From Mesorhizobium alhagi CCNWXJ12-2 (lineage in GTDB: Bacteria; Pseudomonadota; Alphaproteobacteria; Rhizobiales; Rhizobiaceae): a stretch of DNA of 64,000 nucleotides. Under the pieces are notes generated by a model. The model was not told the DNA's origin and did not search any database. It saw nothing but the letters and a program-made list of their open reading frames with translations. Shown piece by piece: positions 18,430 through 28,012 of this stretch; position 1 is the first letter of the stretch; every line of letters begins with the position of its first letter. The position numbers and the translations under genes were made by a program. The stretch covers positions 41,159 through 105,158 of the forward strand of contig NZ_AHAM01000204.1 in assembly GCF_000236565.1 (NCBI RefSeq). The letters run 5' to 3'.

Positions 18430-19916
18430 GCGACCTGCCGGGCATATTGATCGTCGACGACGAAATCCGCACGCTGGAGGCGCTGCGGCGCATCCTGAGC
18501 GAGGATTTCGTCGTCCACATCGCCAGCGACACCAAGGCGGCCTGCTCGATCCTGGAGATGGAATGGATCCAGGTTATCCTGTGCGATCAGCGCATGCCCG
18601 GCACCTCCGGCATCGAGTTCCTGAAGCAGGCGCGCATCCGCTGGCCGGACATCGTGCGCATGATCATCTCAGGATACACCGACGCGCACGACATCATCGA
18701 CGGTATAAACGAGGCCGGCATCTACCAGTACATCACCAAGCCCTGGCACCCCGAAAACCTCACGCTCACGCTGAAGAACGCGGTACAGCTCTACGCATTG
18801 CAGCGCGAGAACGAGCTGCTGGCGGTCGAGATGCGCATGGCGCCGTGCTCGGCTTCCAAGCTGGTGTTGGAGCGCCGCAAGGCGCTGAAGCGCGACTATG
18901 ATTTCAACGACGGCATCATCCGCTCGCCGACGAGCCCGATGAACGCCGTCCGCGACGCGCTCAAACAGGTGGCGCCGTTCGACGTACCGGTGCTGCTGAT
19001 CGGCGCCTCGGGCACGGGCAAGGAGCTGGCGGCACGGGCGTTGCATTACGGCTCTCTGCGTTGGAACAAGCCTTTCGTTGTCGAGAATTGCGGCGCTCTG
19101 CCCGACCAGCTGCTCGAAAGCGAGCTGTTCGGCCACAAGCGCGGCGCCTTCACCGGCGCCGTCGAGAACCATGTCGGCCTGTTCGAGCGGGCGAACGGCG
19201 GCACCGTTTTCCTCGACGAGATCGGAGAGGTCTCGCCGGCCTTCCAGGTGAAGCTGCTGCGGGTGCTGCAGGAGAGCGAAATTCGCCCGGTCGGCAGCGG
19301 CAGGACGCGCAAGGTCGATGTGCGCGTGGTGGCGGCGACGAACCGAGATCTGGAGGAGGAGCTGCGGCAGGGCCGGTTCCGGGCCGACCTGTTCTACCGG
19401 CTTGCCGGCACGGTCATCCGGCTTCCGGCGCTGCGCGAGCGGCTGATGGACATCGAAATCCTGTCGGCCGCAGTCCTGGGCAGCGCGGAGCGCAAGCTCG
19501 GCAAGAATGTGCCGGGCATTTCCGACGAGGCGATCGCCTGCTTCAGGAACTATTCCTGGCCGGGCAATGTCCGAGAGCTGCAGAACGAGATCCAGCACAT
19601 GCTGGTCATGGGAAAGGAGGGGCAGGAACTCGGTGCCGATCTGGTGTCGCGGCATATCCTGATGGCGGCTCCCGCTCGCGAGGAAAGGGACGGCGAAGAA
19701 ATCGCCGAGCTGACGGGAACGCTGCGCGAGCGCGTCAGCGAAATGGAACTGCGCATCATCCGCGAGACACTGATCCGCCATCGTTGGAACAAGTCGAAGG
19801 CGGCGAAGGAGCTGGGCCTGTCGCGCGTCGGCCTGCGCGGCAAGCTGGAGCGCTTCGGGCTGGAGAACGTCAAGCCGCTGCCGGCGCGAAGGGTGCTGGG
19901 AGGAAGGTCGGTGTGA
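18426..19916 (+). CDS. hoxA: HoxA, NtrC-family sigma-54 activator of hydrogenase genes
   Basis: This is a 496-residue response regulator. The receiver domain (1-120) has the phosphoacceptor Asp54 in LCDQRMPG. The AAA+ domain has GASGTGKE (193-200) and an intact GAFTGA sigma-54 contact loop (240-245). The Fis-type HTH at the C-terminus is RHRWNKSKAAKELGLSR. HoxA activates hydrogenase promoters; in Cupriavidus necator its unphosphorylated form is active and HoxJ inactivates it by phosphorylation. GTG 18426 overlaps the hypX stop. Nothing is broken here, unlike the two genes downstream. Confidence 0.95.
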   Translation: MSDLPGILIVDDEIRTLEALRRILSEDFVVHIASDTKAACSILEMEWIQVILCDQRMPGTSGIEFLKQARIRWPDIVRMIISGYTDAHDIIDGINEAGIYQYITKPWHPENLTLTLKNAVQLYALQRENELLAVEMRMAPCSASKLVLERRKALKRDYDFNDGIIRSPTSPMNAVRDALKQVAPFDVPVLLIGASGTGKELAARALHYGSLRWNKPFVVENCGALPDQLLESELFGHKRGAFTGAVENHVGLFERANGGTVFLDEIGEVSPAFQVKLLRVLQESEIRPVGSGRTRKVDVRVVAATNRDLEEELRQGRFRADLFYRLAGTVIRLPALRERLMDIEILSAAVLGSAERKLGKNVPGISDEAIACFRNYSWPGNVRELQNEIQHMLVMGKEGQELGADLVSRHILMAAPAREERDGEEIAELTGTLRERVSEMELRIIRETLIRHRWNKSKAAKELGLSRVGLRGKLERFGLENVKPLPARRVLGGRSV

Positions 19917-21297
19917 TGGCCTCCAGCGTACCGAGAAAGCGCCACAACGAGCCGCATCTGCCCGCGGAAGTGCCGACGCTCGGCCTGGCGCCGGCTGGCG
20001 AGGAGGCCTGGATCGGGGGCATCCAGAAGATGAATGCGGTCTATAAGGACATCGTCGACTCGCAGACGCAGCTGGCGCGACAGCACGCCGCGCTGATGGA
20101 GGCGCAGCAATTCATCGCTTCCGTGCTGGGATCGATGACCGACGTTCTGATCGCTTGCGATGCGAAAGGCCGGATCCAGCAGGTCAACCCGGCCATGGTG
20201 CAATTGGCTGGGGTCGCCGAGACGGAACTTGTCGGTACATCGATCCTCGACCTGTTCGAGGATCGGGACGAGCCCACAGCGGCGCGCTTCGGCGAATGTC
20301 TGCGCGGCGCACATGCGATCGCCGACCTCGAAGTGCAGCTGCGCCAGAAGGGCGGCGGCACGACGCCGCTGGCGCTGAACTGCTCGCCGCGCTTCGACCA
20401 TCGCGGAAGGCTGGTCGGCATCGTTATCGTCGGGCGCCCGATCGGGGAGTTGCGCCGCGCCTATCACGAGCTCGACCTCGCTCACCAGAAGCTGACCAGG
20501 ACGCAGCAGCAGCTCGTTGCGTCGGAGAAGATGGCGGCCCTCGGCCGCTTGGTCGCGGGCGTAGCGCACGAGCTCAACAATCCGATCAGCTTCGTGTTCG
20601 GCAACATGCATGCGCTGAAGCGCTATGGTGTGGCGATCACCAGCTATATCGAGGCGACGCGCGGCAAAGGGGACGCGCAGGCGCTGGAGGAACTGCGCAA
20701 GCGGTTGAAGATCGACCCCATCGCCGCCGACATCGAGCCGCTGATCGAGGGAACGCTGGAAGGCGCCGAGCGGGTCCGGGCGATCGTCCAGGACCTGCGG
20801 CGCTTCTCCAGTGGCCAGAGGGAGGTCCCGGAGATGTTCGATGTCGTGCGCGTCATCCGCACGGCGGTGGACTGGGTTATGCGCGCGGAGCACGTCAGGC
20901 CGACCGTCGCATTCGACATGCCGGATCAACTCGATGTCACTGCACGCAAGGGATACTTGCATCAGGTGACCGTCAACCTGGTCCACAATGCCGCCGATGT
21001 GCTGCAGGGGCGGGCCAATCCACGGATCGAAATATCCTGCCGGCGGAGGAGGGCCATATCGTCATCAGGGTCCGCGACAACGGGCCCGGCATCGCCGAAG
21101 CGCTCATGGACCAGATCTTCGAGCCGTTCTTTACGACCAAGCCGATCGGCCACGGCACGGGGCTCGGACTCTATGTCAGCTACGAGCTGATGAGGGAGCA
21201 GGGCGGCGACCTGACGGCAGCGGGCCATCCGGGAGGCGGCGCGGTGTTCACCGTGCGGCTGCCGGCGGATGTGGGGAAAGCATTGAGGCTGCCATGA
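19916..21297 (+). pseudogene. hoxJ: HoxJ/HupT H2-responsive histidine kinase, frameshifted
   Basis: From ATG 19916 the frame encodes a PAS domain (QQFIASVLGSMTDVLIACDA), the H-box VAGVAHELNNPI and the N-box [10 protein letters not shown]. At about 21036-21037 it shifts. The remaining kinase boxes ([37 protein letters not shown]) are in the next frame and run to 21297. Restoring one C in the TCC-TG junction would give EISLPAEEGH and one continuous protein of ~460 residues. So a single-base deletion separates the N-box from the ATP lid. A sequencing error cannot be excluded. The gene overlaps hoxA and the hupUV remnant. Confidence 0.85.
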
Positions 21298-21611
21298 TGC
21301 CGGAAAGACCGCTCCATCTCCTCTGGCTTCAGTATGGGGCAATGTCAGGTGAGGGCGCGGGCGGTGGGCTGACGGAAGCGGCGCGCGGCTCGCTTGGCCA
21401 TTGGCTGAGCGTGAAGGGCGGGCGGATCGCCAACTACCAGATCATCGCGCCGACGACCTGGAACTTTTCGCCCCGCGACGGGGCCGGCAATCCCGGCCCG
21501 CTGGAGCTGGCGCTCGAAGGCGCGCCCGTGCGGCTTGGCGAGACCGAGCCGGTTGCAGTCCAGCACATCGTTCGCTCGTTCGACCCGCGCATGGTCTGCA
21601 CGGTGCACTGA
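21294..21611 (+). pseudogene. hupU::hupV deletion fusion (remnant of the H2-sensing regulatory hydrogenase)
   Basis: The 105-residue frame starts MMPERPLHLLWLQYGAMS, like the first residues of HupU/HoxB (LWLQxGGCGGC...). It then jumps to EAARGSLGHWLSVKGGRI and on to a C-terminus ending DPRMVCTVH, which is the end of HupV/HoxC, the sensor large subunit that has no cleavable tail. The cysteine of DPCMVC is an arginine. About 2.3 kb of hupU and hupV must be missing, and the frame is kept by chance. It overlaps hoxJ upstream and hypF downstream (TGATG), so translation into hypF is probably preserved. Confidence 0.82.
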
Positions 21612-23968
21612 TGGGCGCGCCGCTCGCCGAGCCCGCAGTGGAAGGACGTCTGGTCCGGGTGACGGGGCTGGTGCAGGGCGTCGGCTTCCGGCCGACGGTG
21701 TGGCGCATCGCGGTTGCCATGGGGCTATCGGGCCATGTCCGCAACGATGCGGCGGGCGTGGAGATCGCGCTGTGGTGCAGCGATGCCGAGTTCGAGACCT
21801 TCGCGGACAGGCTGAAGGCGGAATGCCCGCCGCTGGCGCGGATCGACGGGGTCGAGGCGACGAAGCTTGACGGGCCGCTGCCGGCGGGCGGCTTCGCTAT
21901 AGCGGCGAGCGCGGGCGGGCAGGTGAAGACCGGCATCGTGCCGGACGCCGCCTGCTGCCCGGAATGTCTTGCTGAAGTGCTCGACCCCAAGGACCGGCGC
22001 TATTTCTACCCGTTCGCCAACTGCACGCATTGCGGGCCGCGGCTGTCGATCGTCAAGGCTATCCCCTATGACCGCGGCTCGACCTCTATGGCACGATTTT
22101 CGATGTGTGAGGAATGCCGGGCCGAGTACGAAAATCCGGCCGACCGCCGCTTTCACGCCCAGCCCATCGCCTGCCCGGCCTGCGGGCCGCGCGTATGGTT
22201 GGAAGGTCCTTACCGGGTCGTGATCGGCGGCGCCTCGCAGACAGTGATCCGGGAAGCGGCGGCGCTGATCGGGGAAGGGCGGATCGTCGCGATCAAGGGC
22301 GTCGGCGGGTTCCACCTCGCCTGCGGCGCGACGGACGAAGCCGCGGTGGCGCGGCTGCGCGCCCGCAAGAAACGCGGCGGGAGGCCGTTCGCGCTGATGG
22401 CGCGCGACTTGGAGCAGCTTGCCGAATTCGCGGAGCTGTCGGGCCAGGAGCGCGCGGCGCTTGCCTCCCGTGCGGCGCCGATCGTGCTGGTGAAGCGGCG
22501 TGACAGCTGCGGCGTTGCGGCGGGCGTGGCGCCCCAGCACGACCGGCTCGGTTTCATGCTCCCCTATACGCCGCTGCACCATCTCTTGCTGCGGGCGCTG
22601 GACGGTCCGGTGGTGATGACCTCCGGCAATCGCTCTGGCGAGCCGCAATGCACGGACAACGACGAGGCGCGGCGCGAGCTTGCCGGAATCGCCGACTTCT
22701 GGCTGATGCACGACCGTGAGATCGTCAACCGGCTCGACGACAGCGTGGTGCGCCGCGATGGTCACGACATTTCGGTGTTGCGGCGCGCGCGCGGTTTCGC
22801 GCCGGAGCCACTGGCGCTGCCGGCGGGCTTCGACGGCCCAATCAGGGCGCTGGCTACGGGCGGCGACCTAAAGGCCGCGTTCTGCCTGGCGGGCGGCGGC
22901 AAGGCGCTGATGTCGCAGCATCTCGGCGACCTCGACGAGTTGAAGAACCAGGAGGCGTGGGGGCAGGCGTTGGGGTTGTATCGAAGCCTGTTCGACACGA
23001 AGCCGGACCTCATTGTCGCCGACCGGCATCCGGGCTACCGTTCGACCCGGCTTGCCATGGAGCTTGCCCGTGAGACCGCGGCGCGGTTCGTGCAGGTCCA
23101 GCACCATCACGCGCATCTCGCCTCATGCCTTGCCCAGCACGGCCGCGCAATAGATGCACCGCCGGTGCTCGGCATTATCCTCGACGGTCTCGGATACGGC
23201 GATGACGGCACGATCTGGGGCGGCGAGTTCCTGCTCGGCGGCTACCGAGGCTTTCGGAGGCTGGCATATTTCGAGCCGGTCGCCATGCCCGGCGGCGACA
23301 AGGCCAGCATCGAGCCGTGGCGCAATGCCTATTCGCATCTGCGGGCGGCTTTCGGTCCGGATTTCCTGGCCAGGCTCCCTGCGGATTTGCCCTTCGTCCG
23401 CGCCTTGGCCGAAAAGCCGCTTGGCGTCCTGGACCGGATGATCGAGAGGGGCGTCAACGCTCCGCTTGCCTCCTCGGCGGGGCGCCTTTTCGATGCCTGC
23501 GCGGCAGTCCTCGGAATCTGTTTCGAGCGCCAGAGCTACGAGGGGCAAGCCGGCATGGAGATGGAGGCGCTCGCCAGCCCGTTCATGGATGCGGCCGAGG
23601 CTTGGCCAGCAACCTCGCCGAAGGGGCCGGTTATCTCTTGGAAAGGTCTGTGGGAAGCGCTTCTTCGCGATCAGGCTTCGGGCGTCGAAACCGGGCTGAT
23701 TGCCGCGCGCTTCCACAGGACGCTGATAGAGATCATCTCACGGAAGGCCATCGGCCTCACTGAGGAAAACGGCGTCGCCACGGTCGCACTGTCCGGTGGT
23801 GCTTTCCAGAATCGGCTGCTGCTCGAAGGCGTACTCGCCGAACTCACAGTTGGAGGATTAGAGGGGCTGGCGCATGCAAGCGTTCCCGCAAACGACGGCG
23901 GTCTGGCGCTCGGCCAGGCTACGATCGGCCTAGCCCTTTCACTACCCCGGCTGTCGCTTGGCACTTAA
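21611..23968 (+). CDS. hypF: HypF, carbamoyltransferase for the CN ligands
   Basis: HypF makes carbamoyl-AMP from carbamoyl phosphate and ATP and loads it onto HypE. Domains in order: an acylphosphatase-like domain (VQGVGFRPTVWRIA, ~20-110), two zinc-finger blocks (CPECLAEV ... CTHCGPR and CEECRAEY ... CPACGPR), a YrdC-like domain (KGVGGFHLAC; TSGNRSGEP) and a Kae1-like carbamoyltransferase domain (VQHHHAHLASC; ILDGLGYGDDGTIWGGE; LSGGAFQN). It has 785 residues, slightly longer than usual. The ATG overlaps the hupUV remnant stop. Confidence 0.96.
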   Translation: MGAPLAEPAVEGRLVRVTGLVQGVGFRPTVWRIAVAMGLSGHVRNDAAGVEIALWCSDAEFETFADRLKAECPPLARIDGVEATKLDGPLPAGGFAIAASAGGQVKTGIVPDAACCPECLAEVLDPKDRRYFYPFANCTHCGPRLSIVKAIPYDRGSTSMARFSMCEECRAEYENPADRRFHAQPIACPACGPRVWLEGPYRVVIGGASQTVIREAAALIGEGRIVAIKGVGGFHLACGATDEAAVARLRARKKRGGRPFALMARDLEQLAEFAELSGQERAALASRAAPIVLVKRRDSCGVAAGVAPQHDRLGFMLPYTPLHHLLLRALDGPVVMTSGNRSGEPQCTDNDEARRELAGIADFWLMHDREIVNRLDDSVVRRDGHDISVLRRARGFAPEPLALPAGFDGPIRALATGGDLKAAFCLAGGGKALMSQHLGDLDELKNQEAWGQALGLYRSLFDTKPDLIVADRHPGYRSTRLAMELARETAARFVQVQHHHAHLASCLAQHGRAIDAPPVLGIILDGLGYGDDGTIWGGEFLLGGYRGFRRLAYFEPVAMPGGDKASIEPWRNAYSHLRAAFGPDFLARLPADLPFVRALAEKPLGVLDRMIERGVNAPLASSAGRLFDACAAVLGICFERQSYEGQAGMEMEALASPFMDAAEAWPATSPKGPVISWKGLWEALLRDQASGVETGLIAARFHRTLIEIISRKAIGLTEENGVATVALSGGAFQNRLLLEGVLAELTVGGLEGLAHASVPANDGGLALGQATIGLALSLPRLSLGT

Positions 23969-24208
23969 ATGCGAGACCTCGGCTGCTTCGATGAGAAGGG
24001 ACGTCCGTTTCTCCCGCGTTTCCGGTATTGAAAAAAATCAGAAGCCCGGACGCTTCCTCGACCGGCAGCGCCGCAGTGCGCTGCCGATCGTGCCTCTTTG
24101 TTCTGCGCAGAGCTGGAGCCGCCGAGATGCGGTCATGTCTCCGGCCGTGCGCGGCTACTCCATTTGCGCACCGAATTGGCCACCTTATGCAATAAATAGC
24201 CTTGTTGT

Positions 24209-24237
24209 GCATCAAATGATGCGATATATGCATCGCA
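24209..24237. promoter_or_regulatory. Overlapping palindromes upstream of ietA, possible operator
   Basis: GCATCA-AA-TGATGC (24209-24222) overlaps TGCGAT-N6-ATCGCA (24220-24237), 38 to 66 bases before the ietA start. The surroundings are A/T-rich compared with the rest of the window. The paired dyads look like an operator, perhaps for autoregulation of the ietAS cassette. The rest of the gap 23969-24208 shows no gene that I can support. Confidence 0.4.
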
Positions 24238-24274
24238 TGCGCTATATGGTGCAACTGAGCGCAAAAGGAAGAGC

Positions 24275-25480
24275 ATGGATCATTTTACCATCGTGCAAGC
24301 GCTTTGCCGCGCGGCGATAGCCGATGCGTCACCGGCCTCACGCAAGCAAATCGAGCGCTTGCGCGACACGTTGGCCAAGGACGGGAATTCAAAGCAGGCA
24401 GCCGCACTGACAAGTATCCTAACAACGGCAGATCGGACGAAGGAGCTTTCGCCGAGCCGCATTGAGCGTTCGAAAGCTCAGAGTCCTGGCGAGTTATTGA
24501 GCCGCAACACGCCCGTTCCTGTCGATCGAGAGACGGCCGCACCGCTGGCAGACGTGATCTTCCCGGCGGACATTCAACCGGCTGCGCCGCTGTTCAATGC
24601 GACAGTCAGCCAAGCCATCGGCACCATCATCGAGGAATGGGCCAATTTCGATGCCCTTTCCGAGATTAATATCCGGCCATCGAAGACCTGCCTCATCTAC
24701 GGCGCGCCAGGCACCGGCAAGACGCGGTTGGCGTTGTGGATGGCTCAGCAGCTTGATTTGCCAGTCTTACTGGTGAAGCTGGACGGCCTCGTGTCGTCCT
24801 TCCTGGGAACCACGGCGCGTAACATCGGCAATCTGTTCACATTCGCGAACCGCCATCGTTGCATTCTCCTGCTGGACGAGTTCGACGCGATCGCCAAGGT
24901 ACGCGATGACCCGCAGGAGGTGGGCGAGATAAAGCGCGTCGTGAACGCGCTCCTGCAGAACCTCGATGCGCGCCGGGATGTTGGTTTCACGATCGGGATC
25001 ACCAATCACCCCCAGCTGCTCGACACCGCAGTCTGGCGGCGGTTCGAGGTTCAGCTCGAAATCCCCAAACCGGACTTTGAGATGCGAAAGGCGATCGCCG
25101 CGTATTTCATGCCGCCCGTGAAAGCTCCCGACATCCATTTGCGGCTGATTGCGTGGTTCACGGAGGGATCGACAGGGGCGGAGATCGAGTCTCTGGTGCG
25201 CACCTACAAGAAGGCTACCACTGTTCGAGAGGAGGACAGGCGGGGACTGCTCGACACGCTGCGCCAGTTCGCAACGTTGAACGCGGCCCGCGTTCAAAGT
25301 GAGCGCCGCGCGCTGCTGTTCGACGATTCGAGCAATTTGTTTCGCGCGATGCGGGACGATCCGATCCTTGGCTTCTCCATGGCCGACATTGGCGAGATCG
25401 CCGGCAAGGATAAGTCGACAGTGAGCCGCCAGCTCGGTCGAGCAATCAAGTCCAGTGACGGCGAGGTGGCGAATGGCTAG
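24275..25480 (+). CDS. ietA: IetA, AAA-family ATPase of the IetAS system
   Basis: This is a 401-residue AAA ATPase with Walker A GAPGTGKT (143-150) and Walker B ILLLDEFDA (197-205). The C-terminal segment FSMADIGEIAGKDKSTVSR looks like a helix-turn-helix. IetA with a subtilase partner IetS was described on Agrobacterium Ti plasmids as a stability/incompatibility (toxin-antitoxin-like) module, and ATPase-subtilase pairs of this type were later shown to protect against phages. AAGGAAGAG precedes ATG 24275. It overlaps ietS, so the two are one operon. Symbol given by family and gene order. Confidence 0.83.
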   Translation: MDHFTIVQALCRAAIADASPASRKQIERLRDTLAKDGNSKQAAALTSILTTADRTKELSPSRIERSKAQSPGELLSRNTPVPVDRETAAPLADVIFPADIQPAAPLFNATVSQAIGTIIEEWANFDALSEINIRPSKTCLIYGAPGTGKTRLALWMAQQLDLPVLLVKLDGLVSSFLGTTARNIGNLFTFANRHRCILLLDEFDAIAKVRDDPQEVGEIKRVVNALLQNLDARRDVGFTIGITNHPQLLDTAVWRRFEVQLEIPKPDFEMRKAIAAYFMPPVKAPDIHLRLIAWFTEGSTGAEIESLVRTYKKATTVREEDRRGLLDTLRQFATLNAARVQSERRALLFDDSSNLFRAMRDDPILGFSMADIGEIAGKDKSTVSRQLGRAIKSSDGEVANG

Positions 25481-27980
25481 CCCGATCCAGATCGTACTCA
25501 ATCCAGAAAACTATGAAGCAGCCCGCGAGCCTGGTGGTGGCGGCGGGCGAAAGGATTTCTTTGCTCACCGTGATGCCGAGTTTGTAACCCATAGAAACGC
25601 CCTGCTGAGCCAGCTTGACGCGATTTCCGGCGTGCTCAGCGCTCAGTCGCAGGGGGACGTCGGCTATGTGAAGGTCGTTTTGCGCCGCGATGCATGGGCC
25701 AAGAGTCATCGGCCTGTTGCAAGCCTCTTTCGCGACAATCGCACGCCCGTCGTGGGCGGTGGCGATCTCGGCGTCATGATCGTCGAAGCGAGACCCGGCA
25801 CGCTCCGGCAAGTCGCAGCTGAGATGGCAAGGGCCGAAACCCACACCGAGATGCGGTTCAACGAACAGAAGCAAAAGGATGAGCCCCATCCGTCTGCGCG
25901 AAGGAGCGAAACGGGTGCCATCGACCATATCGAACTCTATGGGCCGGCTGACCGTCGTAGCTTTTCAGTCGAGGAGGCCGTAGCGTGGCTTTCAAACCCG
26001 ATGACCGGAAGCGCTTATCAGGTTGAGCTGTTCGATAGCCCGCCGCCGCGCTCCGAGTGGGATCGCCTCGACGCTGGTCATCGTCGCCTCGTGGAGAGTT
26101 TCGTCGCGGGTTTCAATGCCCTGGAACGCGGACTCTCCGTCGAGCGGCTGCCAAGTCATGGGAACAAGCAGCCGATCCTGTTGGTCAGGCTCGACCAATC
26201 AAGCGATCAACCCGTTCTTCGGTTGAATGGGACGCCGGTCGGCGAGCGTCGCCGCGAACTGGCTGTGTTTAATCCCGACGTCGATCGTCATACACGACTT
26301 CTCGCCTTTCTTGACCGTCATCCACTGGTTCGGCGGATCGAACTGCCTGGCATCGTTGTTCGGGCTGCCAGTCCGTTCGCGCCAAGCACACGCATCCGAC
26401 CCACCGATGTGACCATTCCTATTCGCGATAGCCGACGCACTCATCCCCGCATGGGCATCATTGATGGTGGAATCAGTGAGGCGTTGTCGGACTGGGTGAT
26501 CGACCGTTGGGACATCCTCGCCGATGAAGACGTCGATCTCGCTCATGGCACGTTCATCGGTGGCCTGGCCGCGGTAGGTGGCGCACTCAATGGCGTGGAA
26601 ATCTGTCCGGAGCCGGACGGTACGGAGTTGGTCGACGTTGCCGTCTTCCCGAACGAGCGCAAGGCTGGCGCCTTCGTCTCCTACTATCCGGACGGCCTGC
26701 CGCAGTTCTTCGACGAGATGGAATCAGCCGTCTCGGATGCCCGCGCCCGCCACAGGGTGCGGGTGTTCAACATGAGCCTCAACATCCTTCAGCCTGCCGC
26801 ACCGGACCGATACAGCCCTCACGCGGCGCGGCTCGATCAGATTGCGGAGGTCAACAATGCAGTGGTGTTCATTTCGGCCGGCAATATCCAACCCCAGGAT
26901 CTCCGCGCCGAGTGGCCCGCAGACCCGACCGCGGCTCTCGCTAGCTTGGTCAACACCCGCAATGACGGCTTGCTCACGCCTGCGGAAAGCGCCCGCAATG
27001 TCGCTGTGGCCGCTCTCAATCCGCCCGGACATGACGGCTGTGTGCCCTTTGCACCGACTCGTTTCAGCCGGCGGGGACCTGGCTTGCGCGCCGGGGTGAA
27101 GCCTGACCTGGCCCATATTGGGGGAGCGGGTTCCCAGCACTCGACGCTCGGGCACGGGCTATTCTCGATTTTGCCCGACGGAACGATCATCGACGGATGT
27201 GGCACGAGCTATGCTTCCCCGCTTGCTGCAAAAACTGCCGCTGTACTCGACCACGCGATCGAGGGAGAGGTTTCGCGCGAGACTCTGATCGGTTTGCTCG
27301 TCCACCACGCGCAGATGCCGGTGCCATTGCAGGCCACGGCGCTCGAACCCATTGCGCGGCATATGGTCGGCTTCGGCATGCCGCCATCCGCTGATCGGAT
27401 TCTCGAGACCGGCGAACATGCGATCACGCTTGTCTTCGCATCCCGCATCAGGCGCGACCAGCAGATCAATTTCCGGTTTCCATGGCCCGCCTCGCTGGTC
27501 GGTCCAGGCGGAAGGTGCCGCGGCCGAGCGAAGATCACACTCGTCTCAACGCCACCGCTTGACGCCCGATTCGGTTCGGAATTCGTTCGCGTCAATATCA
27601 ACGCGACACTGCAGCAGGAGCAGGCGGGCGGTGGATGGAAGGGACGGCTTGAGCCACTCTATCTCCCCACGAAGCGCGAATCGCCGGCGGTCGAAGCGGA
27701 ATTGATCGAGCACGATCTGAAGTGGAGCCCGGTCAAGGTTCTGGCCAAGACGTTCCCGCAAGGTGTCGGCCCATCTTCGAACTGGCGCTTGTTTGTCGAT
27801 TACCTGACCCGAGCGGGTGAGGCTATGCCCGAGGAAGGTGTGCCCTTCACGGCTATCGTCACGATCAGCGATCCCGATGCCGAGCAGCCGGTGTTCAACG
27901 ACATGCGTCAAAACCTGCAGGCCCTCGGTACGCAGATCGCCGATATTCGAACGGCCGCGCGGATTACGCCGCGTATATGA
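25473..27980 (+). CDS. ietS: IetS, S8 subtilisin-like serine protease of the IetAS system
   Basis: This is an 835-residue protein with a subtilase domain in the middle. The catalytic triad is Asp331 in MGIIDGG, His358 in DLAHGTFIGG and Ser579 in GCGTSYASPLA; the ISAGN oxyanion region is present. There is no signal peptide, so it acts in the cytoplasm. ATG 25473 was preferred over GTG 25455 because GAGGTGG lies just upstream; it overlaps the end of ietA by eight bases. IetS is the toxic or effector protease in the Ti plasmid pair. The ~250-residue C-terminal part is not recognised. Confidence 0.85.
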   Translation: MASPIQIVLNPENYEAAREPGGGGGRKDFFAHRDAEFVTHRNALLSQLDAISGVLSAQSQGDVGYVKVVLRRDAWAKSHRPVASLFRDNRTPVVGGGDLGVMIVEARPGTLRQVAAEMARAETHTEMRFNEQKQKDEPHPSARRSETGAIDHIELYGPADRRSFSVEEAVAWLSNPMTGSAYQVELFDSPPPRSEWDRLDAGHRRLVESFVAGFNALERGLSVERLPSHGNKQPILLVRLDQSSDQPVLRLNGTPVGERRRELAVFNPDVDRHTRLLAFLDRHPLVRRIELPGIVVRAASPFAPSTRIRPTDVTIPIRDSRRTHPRMGIIDGGISEALSDWVIDRWDILADEDVDLAHGTFIGGLAAVGGALNGVEICPEPDGTELVDVAVFPNERKAGAFVSYYPDGLPQFFDEMESAVSDARARHRVRVFNMSLNILQPAAPDRYSPHAARLDQIAEVNNAVVFISAGNIQPQDLRAEWPADPTAALASLVNTRNDGLLTPAESARNVAVAALNPPGHDGCVPFAPTRFSRRGPGLRAGVKPDLAHIGGAGSQHSTLGHGLFSILPDGTIIDGCGTSYASPLAAKTAAVLDHAIEGEVSRETLIGLLVHHAQMPVPLQATALEPIARHMVGFGMPPSADRILETGEHAITLVFASRIRRDQQINFRFPWPASLVGPGGRCRGRAKITLVSTPPLDARFGSEFVRVNINATLQQEQAGGGWKGRLEPLYLPTKRESPAVEAELIEHDLKWSPVKVLAKTFPQGVGPSSNWRLFVDYLTRAGEAMPEEGVPFTAIVTISDPDAEQPVFNDMRQNLQALGTQIADIRTAARITPRI

Positions 27981-28012
27981 TCCCACAAGCCAAGCATGTC
28001 GAGGAGGTAATC

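Noticed and set aside
19061..19915. Extension of the HoxJ frame upstream into hoxA
   Set aside because: Its sequence is the out-of-frame translation of the HoxA AAA+ domain; HoxJ starts at ATG 19916 overlapping the hoxA stop.
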